A stretch of DNA of 64,000 nucleotides from Thermoactinomyces mirandus (lineage in GTDB: Bacteria; Bacillota; Bacilli; Thermoactinomycetales; Thermoactinomycetaceae): positions 1-64,000 of the forward strand of contig NZ_JACEOL010000004.1 of assembly GCF_013868055.1 (NCBI RefSeq). Reading direction: 5' to 3'. This document shows, one piece after another, positions 48,503 through 56,860 of this stretch (position 1 is the first letter of the stretch; each line of letters starts with the position of its first letter). A program made the position numbers and the translations under genes. The notes under the pieces were generated by a model. It saw only the letters and a program-made list of their open reading frames with translations, was not told where the DNA came from and did no database searches.

Positions 48503-48772
48503 CGTTGACCTTTCACCTCCATATGTTTTTTCTGAAAATACTGACAATGTCGGTGGATAAAAGGGAAATACTTTGTCATATTTCTATAATAAAGTTATAA
48601 GTGTAAAAAAGAGTATTAAAATAGTTAGTAATAAAAGAATAACATCAAATTTTATGTTTTCGCAAGCAAAAAATATAATTTTTATTCATTTTATGTCTGT
48701 TTTTTTGAAGCTATAGCGTGTGGTGTGCTTCAATTTTATCAGAAAAATCAAGGGTTTTGCAAATCAAACGCT

Positions 48773-48786
48773 TGTAAGCGGTTTCA
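48773..48786. promoter_or_regulatory. CcpA cre site upstream of gltB
   Basis: TGTAAGCGGTTTCA matches all positions of the cre consensus TGWNANCGNTNWCA. It lies 270 nt upstream of the gltB start and about 260 nt upstream of the divergent excalibur gene. CcpA control of gltB would fit carbon-nitrogen balance, but the distance is large. Confidence 0.65.
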
Positions 48787-48794
48787 ACTTATGC

Positions 48795-48830
48795 TTGTAT
48801 ATTTACAATTATTTTATTTTAAATATACAA
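48795..48830. repeat. Perfect 11-bp inverted repeat next to the cre site
   Basis: TTGTATATTTA (48795-48805) and its reverse complement TAAATATACAA (48820-48830) are separated by 14 nt. It could be a regulator-binding palindrome in the gltB upstream region. I know of no regulator with this consensus. Confidence 0.55.
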
Positions 48831-49046
48831 TAAGAATTCGGTTATTCCGGATGTAAAAAAAGGGAATTCGTTTAACATCCTGAATGGATGGGAAATAAGC
48901 ATGATAAATGTTGTTATTTGGAATTAAAGAACCATGTTTTGGAATGGGGAATATAAGACAATTGGAATGTGTTTAGAGTATGGATAAACAGAGATGAGAC
49001 AGCTGATTTGTCCTGATGCATGTCTGACAGAAGGGGGCTAAAATAT

Positions 49047-49400
49047 ATGCGCAGATGGCTGATGCCGGGTCTTACCCTGATCACCGCCATGATGCTAATG
49101 CAAGCAAATGTCTGGGCCGAAGAAACAGGTTGCCATTCGTTTGCTTCCTGGAATGAATCCCAGAAATATTTTGAGGTAAAGGGCGGATCCAAAGTTCAAA
49201 ATGTCGATTCGCTGGACAGTGATCAGGATGGATTGGCGTGCGAGGAGTTAATTGGTTTTAAGGCGGATCATATCAATCCGAATAATGCAAAAAAATCGGC
49301 TCCCGCAGAGGCAAAACAGCCACAGGAGGAAAATTTTCCGGAGCAAATTTTCTCTTTTTTGAAAGCGTTATGGCTTCAACTGACCGGATTTTGGGGATAA
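49047..49400 (+). CDS. Secreted excalibur-domain protein
   Basis: A 117-residue exported protein. A signal peptide of about 23 residues ends at ANVWA; the excalibur calcium-binding domain follows (CHSFASWNESQKYF, then DSLDSDQDGLACEEL with the DxDxDGxxCE core). A short low-complexity linker leads to a C-terminal hydrophobic helix that may attach it to the membrane. The ATG at 49047 follows AGAAGGGGG. The function of excalibur proteins is unknown; they are surface proteins. Confidence 0.87.
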   Translation: MRRWLMPGLTLITAMMLMQANVWAEETGCHSFASWNESQKYFEVKGGSKVQNVDSLDSDQDGLACEELIGFKADHINPNNAKKSAPAEAKQPQEENFPEQIFSFLKALWLQLTGFWG

Positions 49401-49526
49401 TGGTTTGCCTGGGGCTTAAAATAGTTTTTCGGAAGCGATAGCGGGTCAGCTTCCGCCAGAGAGCCGGGAAGGTTTCTGTACCGGGTGGAGGCAGGCTGAA
49501 ATCCTCAAAAAGGTTTTTTTGCAAAT

Positions 49527-49561
49527 GGAAAGCCCCGGGGATCTCTTTCCCGGGGCTTTGT
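49527..49561. terminator. Bidirectional intrinsic terminator
   Basis: AAAGCCCCGGG and CCCGGGGCTTT form an 11-bp stem between the convergent excalibur and globin genes, with T-containing flanks on both strands. Confidence 0.85.
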
Positions 49562-49565
49562 ATGA

Positions 49566-49958
49566 TTATTCTTCAGATGGAGACTTGTTTACCATATGGT
49601 GGGCCGCAATAACCAGCCGGCCCCAGATGGCATCTCTTTCTTCTCCGGAAATCCCTGTTTCATCCAAAGCCTGTTCCATACAGGCAAGCCAGGCCTGAGC
49701 GCGTTCAGGAGTAATTGGAAAAGGCATATGGCGTGCGCGAAGCATCGGAAGACCGTATTTATCGCTGTAAAGGGAAGGACCTCCCAATAATTGGGTCAGG
49801 AACATGTACTGTTTTTCCATGACCGGACCAATATCTTCAGGAAAGAGCGGTTTTAAAAGAGGATCAGCCACGACCCGGGGATAAAAGGCTTCAACCAGCT
49901 GTCGGACTTTTTCGGTACCACCGATTTTTTCATAGATGGATTCTTGCTGTTGTTTCAT
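49566..49958 (-). CDS. Truncated haemoglobin (group II, YjbI-like)
   Basis: A 130-residue 2/2 globin. SIYEKIGGTEKVRQLVEAFYPRV at the N-terminus, the central MEKQYMFLTQLLGGP and the proximal-histidine motif MLRARHMPFPITPERAQAWL are typical of group II truncated globins, which bind oxygen or NO. The ATG at 49958 follows GGTGATC. It lies 16 nt downstream of hemL on the same strand, so a haem-binding protein is likely co-expressed with a haem-synthesis enzyme. Confidence 0.92.
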   Translation of the reverse strand: MKQQQESIYEKIGGTEKVRQLVEAFYPRVVADPLLKPLFPEDIGPVMEKQYMFLTQLLGGPSLYSDKYGLPMLRARHMPFPITPERAQAWLACMEQALDETGISGEERDAIWGRLVIAAHHMVNKSPSEE

Positions 49959-49974
49959 CTGATCACCACTTTGT

Positions 49975-51273
49975 CTAGGAATTGGGACGCATTTTCCTGA
50001 ATGCCCCTTCAACAGCACGCAGCGTGAATTGGATGTCTTCTTCCTTATGGGCTGTTGTCAGGAACCAGGCTTCATATTTGGATGGAGCTAAATATACGCC
50101 TTCTTCCAACATTAAACGGAAAAACTGCCCAAATAGTTCGCTGTTTGCTGCTTGAGCATCATCATAATCTTCAACAGGCCGGTCGGTAAAATATACTGTC
50201 AGGGCTCCCCCAACCTGGTTGATCGAGACCGTGATTCCGTATTTGTCAGCCAGGCGCGAGATTTCCCTGTTCAGGGTTGTTCCCATCTCCTCAAGACGCT
50301 GATAGGTATTGGGCTGCTTTAACGTTTCAACACATGTCATTCCGGCCGATATGGATAAAGGGTTCCCGGCCATCGTTCCTGCCTGGTACATCGGACCGTT
50401 CGGCGAGACTTTCTCCATGATTTTCCGGCTGCCGCCATAAGCTCCGATTGGCAGGCCGCCCCCGATGATTTTCCCCAATGCTGTCAAATCGGGGTCGATC
50501 TGGTACAGGTTTTGTACACCGCCATATTGAAAACGGAAACCGGTAATGACTTCGTCATAGATGACCAGTGCTCCGGCGTCATGGGCCAATCTGTTGATAG
50601 CCTTCAGAAAACCCGGCTTGGGCGGAACGATGCCAAAATTACCGACAAGTGGCTCAACCAGTACAGCCGCAATCTGGTCACCCCATTTTTCCATCACTTC
50701 CTCAAGAATTTCCATGTTGTTGTAAGGAATGGTGATCACTTCATTGGCAATCGACTCGGGAACACCAGCACTGTCAGGCGTGCCCAGGGTTGAGGGACCC
50801 GAACCTGCTGCAACCAGAACCAGGTCGGAATGGCCGTGGTAACAGCCGGCAAATTTCAAAATTTTGATGCGACCCGTGTAAGCCCGTGCCAGGCGAATGG
50901 TTGTCATGACCGCTTCTGTTCCGCTGTTGACAAAGCGGATTTGTTCCATGGACGGGATCGCTTCCCGCAACATCTGGGCAAAACGGACTTCTTTTTCAGT
51001 CGGTGTCCCGTATAATACTCCATGAGTGGCAGTTTCAATAATTGCGGCTGTTACGACCGGATGAGCATGACCCAGGATGATCGGACCGAAAGCGGCAAGA
51101 TAGTCAATGTAACGATTGCCATCTTCATCCCAGAAATAAGGCCCTTGTGCTTTTTTCATAAAAATGGGCGTGCCATTTCCCACGGCACGAAATGAACGGG
51201 ATGGGCTGTTGACACCACCTACAATGACATCCAGTGCTTCCTGATATAGTTGTTTTGAACGCTGTATATCCAA
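49975..51273 (-). CDS. hemL: Glutamate-1-semialdehyde 2,1-aminomutase
   Basis: A 432-residue PLP enzyme forming 5-aminolevulinate for tetrapyrrole synthesis. [15 protein letters not shown] at the N-terminus, YHGHSD, the [11 protein letters not shown] cofactor aspartate and [18 protein letters not shown] with the PLP lysine are present. Bacillus has two paralogues (HemL and GsaB); no hemAXCDB genes flank this copy, so it could be the GsaB type. The TTG at 51273 is 6 nt from AAAGGAGG; a longer frame to 51297 runs through that site. Confidence 0.93.
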   Translation of the reverse strand: MDIQRSKQLYQEALDVIVGGVNSPSRSFRAVGNGTPIFMKKAQGPYFWDEDGNRYIDYLAAFGPIILGHAHPVVTAAIIETATHGVLYGTPTEKEVRFAQMLREAIPSMEQIRFVNSGTEAVMTTIRLARAYTGRIKILKFAGCYHGHSDLVLVAAGSGPSTLGTPDSAGVPESIANEVITIPYNNMEILEEVMEKWGDQIAAVLVEPLVGNFGIVPPKPGFLKAINRLAHDAGALVIYDEVITGFRFQYGGVQNLYQIDPDLTALGKIIGGGLPIGAYGGSRKIMEKVSPNGPMYQAGTMAGNPLSISAGMTCVETLKQPNTYQRLEEMGTTLNREISRLADKYGITVSINQVGGALTVYFTDRPVEDYDDAQAANSELFGQFFRLMLEEGVYLAPSKYEAWFLTTAHKEEDIQFTLRAVEGAFRKMRPNS

Positions 51274-51524
51274 GAGAATCCTCCTTTTGCCAATCACTTT
51301 GTGACGTTTTTTTTAAAAGGTTTATGTAATTCTTTAAGCCTGTGAAATGGAGAAAAAAACATTTTAAGAATGACAAGGGTCTTTATCAATTGTAACGCGA
51401 TTTACAGGAATTGCCTAGGGATTGTCTCTTTATTTCGTTCTGTGCTATGCTGAAATCGGGAATATATGTGGATTTTTCGGAGTTTATATATATGCTATGG
51501 GAACATGACAGATGGAGGCGAAGT

Positions 51525-53231
51525 ATGTTGTCTTTATTCCACGTGGGTGAATCTTACAGGGATTTATATCAGGTTGAATATGTGGTTCGCTTTTTTGACG
51601 GAGAATTGGCAGTTGCCCGCAAAGACTCCTTCCGGTATTATCTCCAGTCGGCCCATTTGCGAAAACAGGCACCGTCACGGGCAATTACGCAGTATCGTTC
51701 TTTAAGGCATTCATTGATTATTCCTTTCGAGGAAGTTTATACAGAAGAGCGCTCCATTGTTTTCATTCGCCCCTATGTTCCCATTCATCCTTTGCGGGAG
51801 GTTATTTCAACGCACGAGGTGAATGAGGATCAGGTTATCCAATGGGTGAAGCAGCTTCTGGTATTAGAAAAAGAATTGAAATCAAAACCGATGAAAATGT
51901 ACTTGTTATTAGATCCAAGAAACATCGGCTTAACCGAAGACGATGAATTAAGAGTATTTTTCTGCGGCATAGAGAAAATTACCGCACAACCAAAAACACT
52001 TGATTGGGGAACATTTATCTACAGTTTGCTGGGCGGGGAATATCTGGAAGAACCGCTTGATAAGGTTCCGGCAGATTTCGATGGCTCCAAATGGCTGATC
52101 CGGTTAATTCAGCGGAGTTTGCGGAATGACTCTCCGGAATCGGTTTTGTCCCATATTGAGTACTATGAAAGGAAAAAAGAAGGAAAGGGACTGTTAGGGT
52201 TTCTTTTTAAAGGTGAGAAAAAAGTACGGCAAAAAATCAGGGAAACCCTTGATCAAGGCAGAAAAGAATCTCCCTCTCCGGACGAAGGAACCTCTCCTGG
52301 TACCCCTGTATCCGCGAACGAAGCGGAAAAACCCGATTCACCAGAAAAAAAGGTTGTTGACCCGATACTGCCAGATAATCAGATACATACGCAGGAAGAA
52401 GAGCGGTTTGAACGCTTGCGGCAAGAATTTGAACGCAGGCAGAAAGAGTTGCTCGAAAAACAGCGCCTGGAATTGGAGCGGCGTCAACAGGAACTCCTGG
52501 AGCAGCAGCGTCAGGAATTTGCCAGGCGGGAAGAAGTGCTTTTAAATCAGCAAAAAGAAGAATTCAGGCAACAGATCGAGGAGCCTGAGCAACAGAAGAA
52601 TTGGGAGCGGGAGCAGCAGGAACGGGAACGACAGCTCGAGGAACAGAAACAAAAAGAAGAAGAAAAGGCTCGATTGGAAAAAGAGCAGTTGGAAAGGGAA
52701 CTTCGCAAAGAACAGGAATTAATGGCCAAAGAGCAGGAAGAGCGTTTAAAAGCGGAACTGAAAAAAGTGGAGCAGGAACGGCTTAAGTGGGAACAAAAGC
52801 AGAAAGATCTGGAGAAGAAGGAAGAAGAGTTACGGGAGAAGCTGCAGCGTGAGTTTGACCAGATGGTGAAAGCATTGATGGAGAAACAGGAAAAAGAGTT
52901 TGAGCGCCGGCAGAAGGAAATGTTGGAGAAACAGCGTGAGCTTCTGGAAAACCAGACCAGGCAGCGGTTGGAAAAACAACGGGAAGAGCTGGAGCAAACA
53001 TCAAGACATTATTTGATTGTTCCCCGTAAAAAACCCCAAGCAAGCTTGATTGATTTTGGAAAAGAAGAAAAAGAAAAAAAACAGGAGCGGTCGGAAAAGG
53101 AACAGCAGGAAGAACTGAAGTGTGAACGCGAGCGCTTGCGCAAGGAAAAACTGGCCCGGGAAAAAGCCGAACACGATCATTTGGTAAAGCAATTTGAAGA
53201 ATATATGAATCAGATGTACCACACCGATTAG
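51525..53231 (+). CDS. Degenerate-kinase/coiled-coil protein
   Basis: A 568-residue protein unlike any named family I know. Residues 1-250 read like a protein-kinase fold: GELAVARKDSF (about 26-36), a hinge-like IVFIRPYVPIHPLREVI, a catalytic-loop-like LLLDPRNIGLTEDDELRV (about 127-144) and FCG (about 146) where DFG is expected, so the metal-binding aspartate is missing. Residues 289-490 are an uninterrupted Glu/Lys/Arg/Gln-rich coiled coil, followed by a short hydrophobic strand and another charged helix. No signal peptide or membrane helix. The ATG follows GGAGG. Two Spo0M genes follow. Confidence 0.72.
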   Translation: MLSLFHVGESYRDLYQVEYVVRFFDGELAVARKDSFRYYLQSAHLRKQAPSRAITQYRSLRHSLIIPFEEVYTEERSIVFIRPYVPIHPLREVISTHEVNEDQVIQWVKQLLVLEKELKSKPMKMYLLLDPRNIGLTEDDELRVFFCGIEKITAQPKTLDWGTFIYSLLGGEYLEEPLDKVPADFDGSKWLIRLIQRSLRNDSPESVLSHIEYYERKKEGKGLLGFLFKGEKKVRQKIRETLDQGRKESPSPDEGTSPGTPVSANEAEKPDSPEKKVVDPILPDNQIHTQEEERFERLRQEFERRQKELLEKQRLELERRQQELLEQQRQEFARREEVLLNQQKEEFRQQIEEPEQQKNWEREQQERERQLEEQKQKEEEKARLEKEQLERELRKEQELMAKEQEERLKAELKKVEQERLKWEQKQKDLEKKEEELREKLQREFDQMVKALMEKQEKEFERRQKEMLEKQRELLENQTRQRLEKQREELEQTSRHYLIVPRKKPQASLIDFGKEEKEKKQERSEKEQQEELKCERERLRKEKLAREKAEHDHLVKQFEEYMNQMYHTD

Positions 53232-53261
53232 TCAAAATCGGTTTTTGTTATAGAGAGAGGG

Positions 53262-53283
53262 GCATGTTCGCCCTTTTCTCCTT
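53262..53283 (+). terminator. Weak terminator-like hairpin
   Basis: GGGGC and GCCC pair around ATGTTC, followed by TTTTCTCC, between the coiled-coil gene and the first Spo0M gene. Probably leaky. Confidence 0.4.
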
Positions 53284-53300
53284 CTCAACAGGAGGTTATT

Positions 53301-54077
53301 TTGTATTTTGGAGAAGGAGTGTTGCAGAAAATGATATTATATAAACCGTTGGCAAGTCTGGGAATTGGTGGGGCAACCGTGGATACCCGCTTAGAAGGGG
53401 AACAATTTCATCCCGGGAAAATGGTGAAAGGTGAGGTATGGATTCAGGGTGGACAAAGTGAGCAGCAAATCGATGATATTTACCTGTACCTTATGGTCGA
53501 TTTGTCAAAAAACGGAAAAAAGACGACACATCCCATGAAGCAATATCTTCTGTCCCAATCACTTGTGATCAAAAGAGAAGAACCGATTAAAATCCCGTTT
53601 CAGATCAAACTTCCGATGGAAACGCCGATGTCGACAGGAAGCTTTCCCATTTATCTCAAAACGGGATTGGATATCAAAATGGCCCTGGACCCTACTGATC
53701 TGGACAAGATTGAAGTGTTTCCGACGCCTTTGGTGCAAAAAATATTGAAACGGATAGAGGATGCGGAATTTATCCTGTACCGGATCCATAACGAGTATGA
53801 TCCTGATCAAAAACCGTATTCCTTTTTTCAGATGTTCCAGTTCCGTCCCACCGGAAGATACCATGGGTATGTGGACGAATTGAATGTCATTTTTCAGGCG
53901 ATGGACTTGTCGATCAGGATGGATATTGAACTGATCCGGTCGGATCGTGTTTTAAACAGCAGTTTTTCCTGGGATTATCACGATCCAAATGGAACCTTGA
54001 TGATCAATAATCAGAAAGTGGCGGATGATCCGCTGGTAAAGATTCACGAAATGTTAAACCGTAAAACTTTATATTAG
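53301..54077 (+). CDS. Spo0M-family arrestin-fold protein, copy 1
   Basis: Up to 258 residues, matching sporulation-control protein Spo0M, which has an arrestin-like beta-sandwich fold. PLASLGIGGATVDTRLEGE at the N-terminus, GEVWIQGGQ, DDIYLYLMV and IYLKTGLDIKMALDP are family features. The TTG at 53301 has an ideal AGGAGG, but alignment with copy 2 suggests an ATG at 53331 (11 nt after AAGGAG) as the family-like start. In Bacillus, Spo0M affects sporulation and cell-division-related traits through an unclear mechanism. Confidence 0.88.
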   Translation: MYFGEGVLQKMILYKPLASLGIGGATVDTRLEGEQFHPGKMVKGEVWIQGGQSEQQIDDIYLYLMVDLSKNGKKTTHPMKQYLLSQSLVIKREEPIKIPFQIKLPMETPMSTGSFPIYLKTGLDIKMALDPTDLDKIEVFPTPLVQKILKRIEDAEFILYRIHNEYDPDQKPYSFFQMFQFRPTGRYHGYVDELNVIFQAMDLSIRMDIELIRSDRVLNSSFSWDYHDPNGTLMINNQKVADDPLVKIHEMLNRKTLY

Positions 54078-54121
54078 CAAATTGAAATGATTTGACTGTT
54101 TTTCAATATGGGGGTATTTAA

Positions 54122-54874
54122 ATGTTTGGCAAAGTATTGTCAAGTCTGGGTGTAGGGGCCGCAAAAGTGGATACCCGTCTTGAAAAATCGACTTACCGTC
54201 AAGGAGAACTGGTTCGGGGGGAAGTGTTTATTCAAGGCGGACAGTTTCCACAACAGATTGATGAAATTTACTTGTACCTGATGGTTCATTATCATTATGA
54301 GGACAAAGAAGAGGAACATGTGATCAACCAGTTTCGACTGACCAACACTTTTCAGATCGGGGAACGTGAGACAAAGGTGATTCCTTTTGAGATTGAAATG
54401 CCATTTGATGCTCCCATTTCCACAGGGGGTTCTCCCATTTATTTGAAAACGGGACTGGACATCAAAATGGCCCTGGATCCGAAAGACAAGGACGGGATTG
54501 AGGTGCTTCCCCATCCGCTTGTCGATCATGTTTTACATACCATTGAAGAAGTCGGATTTCGGCTTACCAGTGTCGAATATGCATTTGACAAATTTTATTC
54601 CCGACATCCGTTTGTGCAGGAGTATCATTTGACACCAGTCGGCTCGTACCGGAATTATTATGATAAAATCAGTGTTGTCTTTTATCCGGATGATGAATTT
54701 GTGGATACCATCTTTATTTTAGACCGGAAAGCTGTTGACTTGATGAGTTCGATGGAAGAAGCACTAAATCTGGATGAACGATTGTTCCGGTTTACTGTGG
54801 ATCGAAAAGAAGTGATTCCAAGCAATAAAGCATTGAAGAAAAAACTTGTTGATTTGCTTGAGCAGCATATATAA
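54122..54874 (+). CDS. Spo0M-family arrestin-fold protein, copy 2
   Basis: A 250-residue paralogue of the preceding gene, sharing SSLGVGAAKVDTRLE, GEVFIQGGQ, DEIYLYLMV and PIYLKTGLDIKMALDP. It has the full arrestin-like core and a charged C-terminus. The ATG at 54122 follows GGGGGT. The two genes are 44 nt apart and probably form one transcript with the coiled-coil gene. Tandem duplication with clear divergence suggests the copies have different partners or form a heteromer. Confidence 0.9.
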   Translation: MFGKVLSSLGVGAAKVDTRLEKSTYRQGELVRGEVFIQGGQFPQQIDEIYLYLMVHYHYEDKEEEHVINQFRLTNTFQIGERETKVIPFEIEMPFDAPISTGGSPIYLKTGLDIKMALDPKDKDGIEVLPHPLVDHVLHTIEEVGFRLTSVEYAFDKFYSRHPFVQEYHLTPVGSYRNYYDKISVVFYPDDEFVDTIFILDRKAVDLMSSMEEALNLDERLFRFTVDRKEVIPSNKALKKKLVDLLEQHI

Positions 54875-54945
54875 AATAAAATCTTAAAGGACTCAAATTG
54901 TTTTTTCTTTTGTTCCGAAGAGTGGAACTCCTTTTTGCTGAAATT

Positions 54946-54974
54946 TTGAAAATGACACATCATGCTGATAAAAT
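54946..54974 (+). promoter_or_regulatory. Sigma-A promoter of the fluoride operon
   Basis: TTGAAA (54946-54951) and TAAAAT (54969-54974) are 17 nt apart. Transcription would begin about 54981, a dozen bases before the riboswitch. Confidence 0.75.
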
Positions 54975-54993
54975 GTAAAAGATGGATACGATC

Positions 54994-55070
54994 GGCGATG
55001 GAGTTCGCCATAACCGCCAAGAGCTGATGACTCCTGCCAGTGCTAAACCTGGCAGGAGTCTGTTCGTTTT
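54994..55070 (+). promoter_or_regulatory. Fluoride riboswitch (crcB motif)
   Basis: GGCGATGGAGTTCGCC (54994-55009) followed by ATAACCGCC and AGCTGATGACTCCTGCC reproduces the crcB-motif core. The terminator stem pairs 55029-55040 with 55049-55060 (12 bp), then TGTTCGTTTTC. The terminator's 5' arm overlaps the aptamer's GACTCC, so fluoride binding should prevent termination and switch on the crcB genes directly downstream. Confidence 0.95.
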
Positions 55071-55083
55071 CAGGAGGATTGTG

Positions 55084-55488
55084 ATGATATATTGGGTCAT
55101 TGGCATTGCCGGGATGATTGGAGCACTGCTTCGATATGTTGTCGGCATTCTGTTTCCCGCAGGTTGGTTTTGGGGATTTCCTTTGGGGACATTATTTGTA
55201 AACTGGATTGGTTGTTTTCTGTTAAGTTGGCTTATGATCTGGTCTGTACAGGTTTTCCCTTTGCCATCATGGTTGCGTACAGGACTTGGAACAGGGCTGG
55301 TCGGTTCATTTACTACTTTCTCCACGTTCAGTGTAGAAGCAGTCAGAATGATTTATTCGGGTCTGTGGAGGATGGCCCTTCTCTATGTGTTTCTCAGTTT
55401 ATGGGGAGGTTTGTTTTTCGCCTGGATTGGCAGCCGTTTGTCGACCGGAGGGAAGAATATTGAACCGGGGGAGGCTGATTTGCTGTGA
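55084..55488 (+). CDS. crcB: Fluoride channel CrcB (Fluc), copy 1
   Basis: A 134-residue four-helix membrane protein that exports fluoride. GAGMIGALLRYV-like sequence at the N-terminus (GIAGMIGALLRYVVG), LGTLFVNWIGCFLLSW and the signature GLVGSFTTFSTFSVE are conserved. The ATG at 55084 is 6 nt from AGGAGG; the open frame upstream is the riboswitch. It overlaps copy 2 by 4 nt, suggesting the two subunits form a heterodimer. Expression should be fluoride-induced. Confidence 0.95.
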   Translation: MIYWVIGIAGMIGALLRYVVGILFPAGWFWGFPLGTLFVNWIGCFLLSWLMIWSVQVFPLPSWLRTGLGTGLVGSFTTFSTFSVEAVRMIYSGLWRMALLYVFLSLWGGLFFAWIGSRLSTGGKNIEPGEADLL

Positions 55489-55847
55489 TTTTTCAGGTGT
55501 TACTGGCAGGTGCCGGTGGCTTTTTGGGGGCTATTTGCCGTTTTGTCATTAGTCAAAGATTGAACCGGCCCATTCCCCATTTCCCGGTGGGGACCCTGAC
55601 AGTAAATCTGGCTGGTGCGTTTCTTCTGGGCCTGATTGCGGGGTGCCCGCTTTCCGGGTCCTGGGTTTTGTTTTTGGGGACCGGATTTATGGGCTCTTTT
55701 ACGACATTTTCTACTTTCAAGTGGGAAAGTGTCCAGTTGTCGCAATATAAAAAATGGCAGACGTTTTTGCTTTATCTGGGAGTGAGTTATACAGCGGGAA
55801 TTTTACTGGCGTTTGCAGGTTACGCTCTGAGTCTGGAGTATTTCTGA
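55485..55847 (+). CDS. crcB: Fluoride channel CrcB (Fluc), copy 2
   Basis: A 120-residue four-helix Fluc subunit with LLAGAGGFLGAICRFVISQ, VGTLTVNLAGAFLLG and GFMGSFTTFSTFKWE. The GTG overlaps the stop of copy 1 (GTGA) and follows GGGGGAGG. Many Gram-positive bacteria carry such pairs of crcB genes whose products assemble antiparallel. Confidence 0.95.
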   Translation: MIFQVLLAGAGGFLGAICRFVISQRLNRPIPHFPVGTLTVNLAGAFLLGLIAGCPLSGSWVLFLGTGFMGSFTTFSTFKWESVQLSQYKKWQTFLLYLGVSYTAGILLAFAGYALSLEYF

Positions 55848-56259
55848 AATTATTTTTTCGTAGAATCAGCCTTATCAATATTTGGTTTATTATTAAATTA
55901 TATCAAACAGTTATTCTAGTCTTTTTCAGGAGGTTAACCCTCTGCTCAAGAAACTGGTTGTATCTCCCGATTTATTGACAATGGTATCTTCCTCTACAGG
56001 GCGCGGCAAAATTCCGGCCTCCGCTTCCCGGAGAATGAAGAAAGTATAAGCTGACTGAGGTTGCCACCAGCACTGTTAATAACATAGAACTCCATATTTA
56101 TGATATCTGTCCGGTTAATCATAATTTCTCTGTAGCGGATTCCAATGATGCTTGCCAGCATGCTTCTACCGGCAATTGCACTGCTTGCAAATGTTTTATA
56201 TATAATCATGAATACGACTCATATATCGGTATTACGAATATGAAACTGAAACGTATTAT
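55848..56259. other. Interval without a confident gene
   Basis: A 71-codon minus-strand frame (55994-56209) begins MIIYKTFASS, but it lacks a ribosome site and any family resemblance. On the plus strand AGGAGG at about 55928 precedes a frame reading LKKLVVSPDLLTMVSSS without a good start codon, which ends by 56051. No regulatory element is recognisable. Confidence 0.35.
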
Positions 56260-56703
56260 GTGGACATCAGGAATAGTGGTCAGGTCATTACTTTAAAAGA
56301 AAAATTGTTACTGCCAATAATCCTGTGTCCCACGGGTGATTATCTTTACCAATCCAGCCTGTTTTCATCTGTTTTTATCGGATGGGAGAGTTTTATACTG
56401 GAAGTGAACAAACTGCTTCTGGAAGCATTGGAAGGTGAGCAAAACGTGTTAACGATGGATGATTGGAAAGAAGTAGCCAAAGAAGCGGCAAGGTGTGCAA
56501 GTGACCAATGCGAGACAATTATTTTCCTGGATGGGACTGTTTCTGCAGTTACTGGATCAGGTAGCCCGAATAAGCCCGTTTTGCTGATACTCGGCCCTGG
56601 CCGGTATACCGCAGAAGATATCTGGATACAGATGGAAAAAAGAATCAGGCACATGCAGGAAATGGAAAAAATCAAAAGGAAATTTTGGAGCCAGTTTAAA
56701 TAA
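56260..56703 (+). CDS. Hypothetical protein with an uncertain start
   Basis: An open frame of 147 codons from a GTG at 56260; the product is soluble, with an acidic middle (WKEVAKEAARCASDQCE), a glycine-rich VTGSGSPNKPVLLILGPG segment and a charged C-terminal helix. No ribosome site precedes the GTG, and the same frame is open for about a dozen more codons upstream (YYEYETETYYV) without a start, so the N-terminus may be missing. A hairpin with a T-run follows. I recognise no family. Confidence 0.5.
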   Translation: MDIRNSGQVITLKEKLLLPIILCPTGDYLYQSSLFSSVFIGWESFILEVNKLLLEALEGEQNVLTMDDWKEVAKEAARCASDQCETIIFLDGTVSAVTGSGSPNKPVLLILGPGRYTAEDIWIQMEKRIRHMQEMEKIKRKFWSQFK

Positions 56704-56736
56704 AACCGCTGCCCGGAAGGGGTGGCTTTTTTCTTG
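56704..56736 (+). terminator. Intrinsic terminator
   Basis: CCGCTGCCC and GGGGTGG pair imperfectly around GGAA and are followed by TTTTTTC, directly after the hypothetical gene. Confidence 0.65.
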
Positions 56737-56860
56737 CCCTAATTGAAAAATCAGTTTCAATTTCCGTTGCCGGTTCCTATTTCCAGATTAACCGTCCTGT
56801 TTTCTGTATAACATTTTTTTTATCTGCACACTATATAGTAAAAACAGATACAAGGAGGAG

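Noticed and set aside
55994-56209. A 71-codon minus-strand frame considered as a spore gene
   Set aside because: No ribosome site and no match to GerP or other spore families.
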